In this document: positions 7,306-8,791 of the stretch, piece after piece
Position numbering within the stretch: position 1 is the stretch's first letter
Layout of the letters: each line of letters begins with the position of its first letter
Assembly: GCA_041751795.1 (NCBI GenBank)
Contig: JBGSWU010000171.1
Coordinates: 1-8,791, forward strand
Origin: JBBECJ01 sp041751795
GTDB taxonomy: Bacteria; Chloroflexota; Chloroflexia; Thermomicrobiales; CFX8
Direction of reading: 5' to 3'
Length of the DNA: 8,791 nt
The notes under the pieces: model-generated
Database searches by the model: none
Told to the model about the DNA's origin: nothing
What the model saw: the letters and a program-made list of their open reading frames with translations, nothing else
Translations under genes and position numbers: made by a program

Positions 7306-7319
7306 CGAACAAATGTACG
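7306..7319. promoter_or_regulatory. LexA/SOS-box-like dyad overlapping the start site
   Basis: CGAACAAATGTACG differs at one base from the Gram-positive/actinobacterial SOS box pattern CGAACRNRYGTTYG. It lies between the -10 and about +9, where a bound repressor would block initiation. The dyad is imperfect and may be chance. Confidence 0.3.
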
Positions 7320-7329
7320 ACGTTGTACA
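7314..7329. promoter_or_regulatory. Operator-like 16-bp inverted repeat just after the start site
   Basis: TGTACGACGTTGTACA is palindromic except for one base pair: half-sites TGTAC(G/A)AC. Placed at about +4 to +19 of the SWIM transcript, it fits a dimeric repressor site. The regulator is unknown. Confidence 0.45.
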
Positions 7330-7344
7330 CGAAAGCGGGATGTG

Positions 7345-7632
7345 ATGACGATAACGCGAATTGGGACGGTAACCCCGCTCGAAACCTGGCGACGGATGGC
7401 AGCGAAAGCAGGCAAAGAACGCCTCCGCGCCTATCGGCTCAATGGCGATCCGCGATACTGGGTCGTTAGTAGCAGCAGTAACCCCACTGTTGCCTACGAA
7501 GTGACTGCGTACGATCGCGATCTGCTGTGTTCGTGCCGCGCCAGCGAGTTTCTTCCGTACTGTAAGCATCGTGCGCTGGTCATGCGAGAACTCGGTACGC
7601 TCGACGATCGAACGGAACTCCTCGCGGCATAA
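7345..7632 (+). CDS. Small SWIM zinc-finger protein
   Basis: A 95-residue protein. The C-terminal half carries CSCRASEFLPYCKH: Cys62, Cys64, Cys73 and His75, fitting the SWIM pattern CxC-Xn-CxH with n = 8, preceded by a beta-rich YWVVSSSSNPTVAYEVTAYDRDLL as in other SWIM domains. SWIM fingers bind zinc and are linked to DNA or protein binding, often as a part of Swi2/Snf2 helicases, transposases or SWS1-type recombination mediators; here the finger stands nearly alone. The basic N-terminal part (ETWRRMAAKAGKERLRAYRL) may be a helix. ATG 7345 is chosen because the promoter at 7276-7304 makes earlier starts untranscribed; the ribosome site (GGGA) is weak. It is monocistronic, with its own promoter and terminator, divergent from lpd. 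Function is unknown; a nucleic-acid-associated or zinc-binding accessory protein is an inference. Confidence 0.8.
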   Translation: MTITRIGTVTPLETWRRMAAKAGKERLRAYRLNGDPRYWVVSSSSNPTVAYEVTAYDRDLLCSCRASEFLPYCKHRALVMRELGTLDDRTELLAA

Positions 7633-7658
7633 TGAGGCTTCGTAACGCGACAACACTA

Positions 7659-7689
7659 AAATGCCATCGCTCGAAAGGCGATGGCATTT
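7659..7689. terminator. Bidirectional hairpin terminator between convergent genes
   Basis: A perfect 12-bp stem, arms 7659-7670 and 7678-7689, with a 7-nt loop. It lies 26 nt after the SWIM stop and 46 nt after the stop of the opposing membrane gene. The U-tract is short on the plus strand (TTT) and slightly longer on the minus strand (TTTT), so it probably ends both transcripts. Confidence 0.8.
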
Positions 7690-7735
7690 GCTCATGGCGC
7701 CAGACTCGACTGGAGTTTCGAGTTAATCGGTGAAG

Positions 7736-8791
7736 TTACTCCCGGACGACCACGTACCAGGGTCGAAGTGCTGCCGAAGATGGGCGCGTTTCTGCTTCAG
7801 CGGTCGCAATCTGCTGGGCGACCGATCCAGCCGCGATGCCCCACAACATCAGCACTCCGACAACACCAATGACGGCCGGTACTGTCGACGTTTGAACGAA
7901 GACGAAGGCGATCAGTGGTAGAAACGAGAACATCGTCCAGCTGAAGACAGTGAGACGCTCAACGCGCGTGTCATCTCGTTGACTCATCGCATGGGCGACT
8001 AGCAGCACGACTCCAAGCAACGCGATGAAAGTGGTGTGATACAGGGCGTGATATGACGTTAGAACGGTTGTCACCGAGAGCAGGGCAAGACATGGCAGGC
8101 TCACCGCATCACTTCCGGACCGTCGCCAGAACCAGCACGCAACCCCGAGCGTCATCCCTGTCAGGACAACGATCATCGCATTCGCGAGTAGATGGCTATC
8201 TTCCGGGATCGTCCGGACGACGACGGAGCGGATATTCACCATGCCCCAGACGTTCGTTACCCGAGTCCCATCAGGGCCGGACAACCGCTGCGACAACTCA
8301 ATGAACTCACGAATTCCTTTTGGCCCGACAAGTGCCATTGACATAAGCGCTTGCCCAGCGACCGCAAGAATCGCCGTCCAGGTTGCACGACGCCGACCGG
8401 TAACTGCCAGATAAAGCAATGGCGCAATTAACAAGGGCGGCTTGATCGCAAATACGGCCAACGCAAGGCCAGCGCGGATCTCGCGACCTTCTCGTAGTTC
8501 CAGGGCGAAGACCACAAAGGCGAGGAACAACAACCCCTCGACCTGCCCCAGCATCAATACCATGAACAGCGGCAGGGAACCCATCAAGACGACGAGCGGG
8601 CCGTGCCATCCAGCCGCAAGTCGCCGACTAAGCAGCCAGATCCCGAGTGCAACTGCGGCGAGATTCAGAAGGAACCAGACGGCGTATGCGAGCGTCGGTC
8701 CGAGAACCAGGAGCGGAATTGACAGGATACCCAGTACCGGCGGAGCGATATACGGGTGCATGACGCGATCACCCCAGTCGATTTGGTACTT
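7736..8791 (-). CDS. Multi-spanning membrane protein, GT87/DUF2029-like glycosyltransferase, N-terminus off the right edge
   Basis: The frame is open from the stop at 7736 to the right edge (352 codons seen), so the N-terminus is missing. An ATG at 8761 is internal, since ten further sense codons precede it and no ribosome site is present. About ten hydrophobic segments are visible. The segments YIAPPVLGILSIPLLVLGP, MLGQVEGLLFLAFVVFALELREG and AGLALAVFAIKPPLLIAPLLYLA resemble the GQ...L, RAG...K pattern of GT87 (DUF2029) enzymes, GT-C-type transferases that use polyprenyl-phosphate sugars at the outer face of the membrane. The acidic residue expected in the first external loop would be outside the window. 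The C-terminal ~30 residues are hydrophilic. A general GT-C or unknown membrane protein is the alternative. It ends convergently with the SWIM gene across the shared terminator. Confidence 0.75.
   Translation of the reverse strand, partial: KYQIDWGDRVMHPYIAPPVLGILSIPLLVLGPTLAYAVWFLLNLAAVALGIWLLSRRLAAGWHGPLVVLMGSLPLFMVLMLGQVEGLLFLAFVVFALELREGREIRAGLALAVFAIKPPLLIAPLLYLAVTGRRRATWTAILAVAGQALMSMALVGPKGIREFIELSQRLSGPDGTRVTNVWGMVNIRSVVVRTIPEDSHLLANAMIVVLTGMTLGVACWFWRRSGSDAVSLPCLALLSVTTVLTSYHALYHTTFIALLGVVLLVAHAMSQRDDTRVERLTVFSWTMFSFLPLIAFVFVQTSTVPAVIGVVGVLMLWGIAAGSVAQQIATAEAETRPSSAALRPWYVVVRE

Larger units (their letters stand above)
7008..7344. other. Divergent intergenic regulatory region between lpd and the SWIM gene
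   Basis: This 337-base stretch has no convincing gene on either strand. Its right end holds the promoter, dyads and leader of the SWIM gene. Its middle has a candidate extended -10 for lpd (7194-7202), which would give lpd a leader of about 180 nt. In that leader, arms at 7111-7120 and 7127-7135 can form a modest bulged hairpin. No known riboswitch class was recognised. Confidence 0.6.

Noticed and set aside
7276..7344. N-terminal extension of the SWIM protein from a TTG at 7276
   Set aside because: The TTG is part of the -35 hexamer and the region includes the -10, so it would lie upstream of the transcript start.

Overview
The window is bacterial chromosomal DNA with mid-range to moderately high GC by eye (not computed). 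It has compact genes, strong GGAGG-type ribosome sites and one GTG start. No rRNA, tRNA, CRISPR array, insertion sequence or phage gene is visible. Gene content and protein style (a bfmB/bkd-type 2-oxoacid dehydrogenase operon, family 2 and family 87 glycosyltransferases, a tiny SWIM-finger protein) would fit a Chloroflexota/Thermomicrobia-like or other Gram-positive-type lineage. That taxonomic guess is weak.

Layout. (1) Bases 3-1712 (+): the C-terminal part of a large GT2 glycosyltransferase. Its N-terminus lies off the left edge, and its first ~90 residues look like the tail of a preceding GT2 domain, so the whole protein is probably a tandem-domain enzyme. (2) Bases 1722-7007 (-): a complete four-gene operon for a branched-chain 2-oxoacid dehydrogenase complex, transcribed E3 (lpd), E1-alpha, E1-beta, E2. 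This is the same order as lpdV-bkdAA-bkdAB-bkdB in Bacillus subtilis, but without ptb/bcd/buk upstream. The complex would convert the 2-oxoacids of Val, Leu and Ile to acyl-CoAs, supplying energy metabolism or branched fatty-acid primers. (3) Bases 7008-7344: a divergent regulatory region with a very good sigma-70-type promoter for the next gene, overlapping dyads at its start site, and a candidate promoter for lpd. (4) Bases 7345-7632 (+): a 95-residue protein that is little more than a SWIM zinc finger, followed by a strong hairpin terminator that can serve both strands. (5) Bases 7736-8791 (-): most of a multi-spanning membrane protein resembling GT87/DUF2029 polyprenyl-phosphate-dependent glycosyltransferases, with its N-terminus off the right edge.

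The most notable points are these. The E3 coenzyme-binding loop has lost the NAD-specific acidic residue and carries an Arg where glutathione reductase binds the 2'-phosphate of NADPH. The SWIM micro-gene has an operator-like promoter. The bkd operon is unusually loosely spaced (237, 88 and 110 nt gaps), and each gap can fold a hairpin. No clearly new multi-gene system is visible; the region is mostly ordinary metabolism flanked by two envelope glycosyltransferases.
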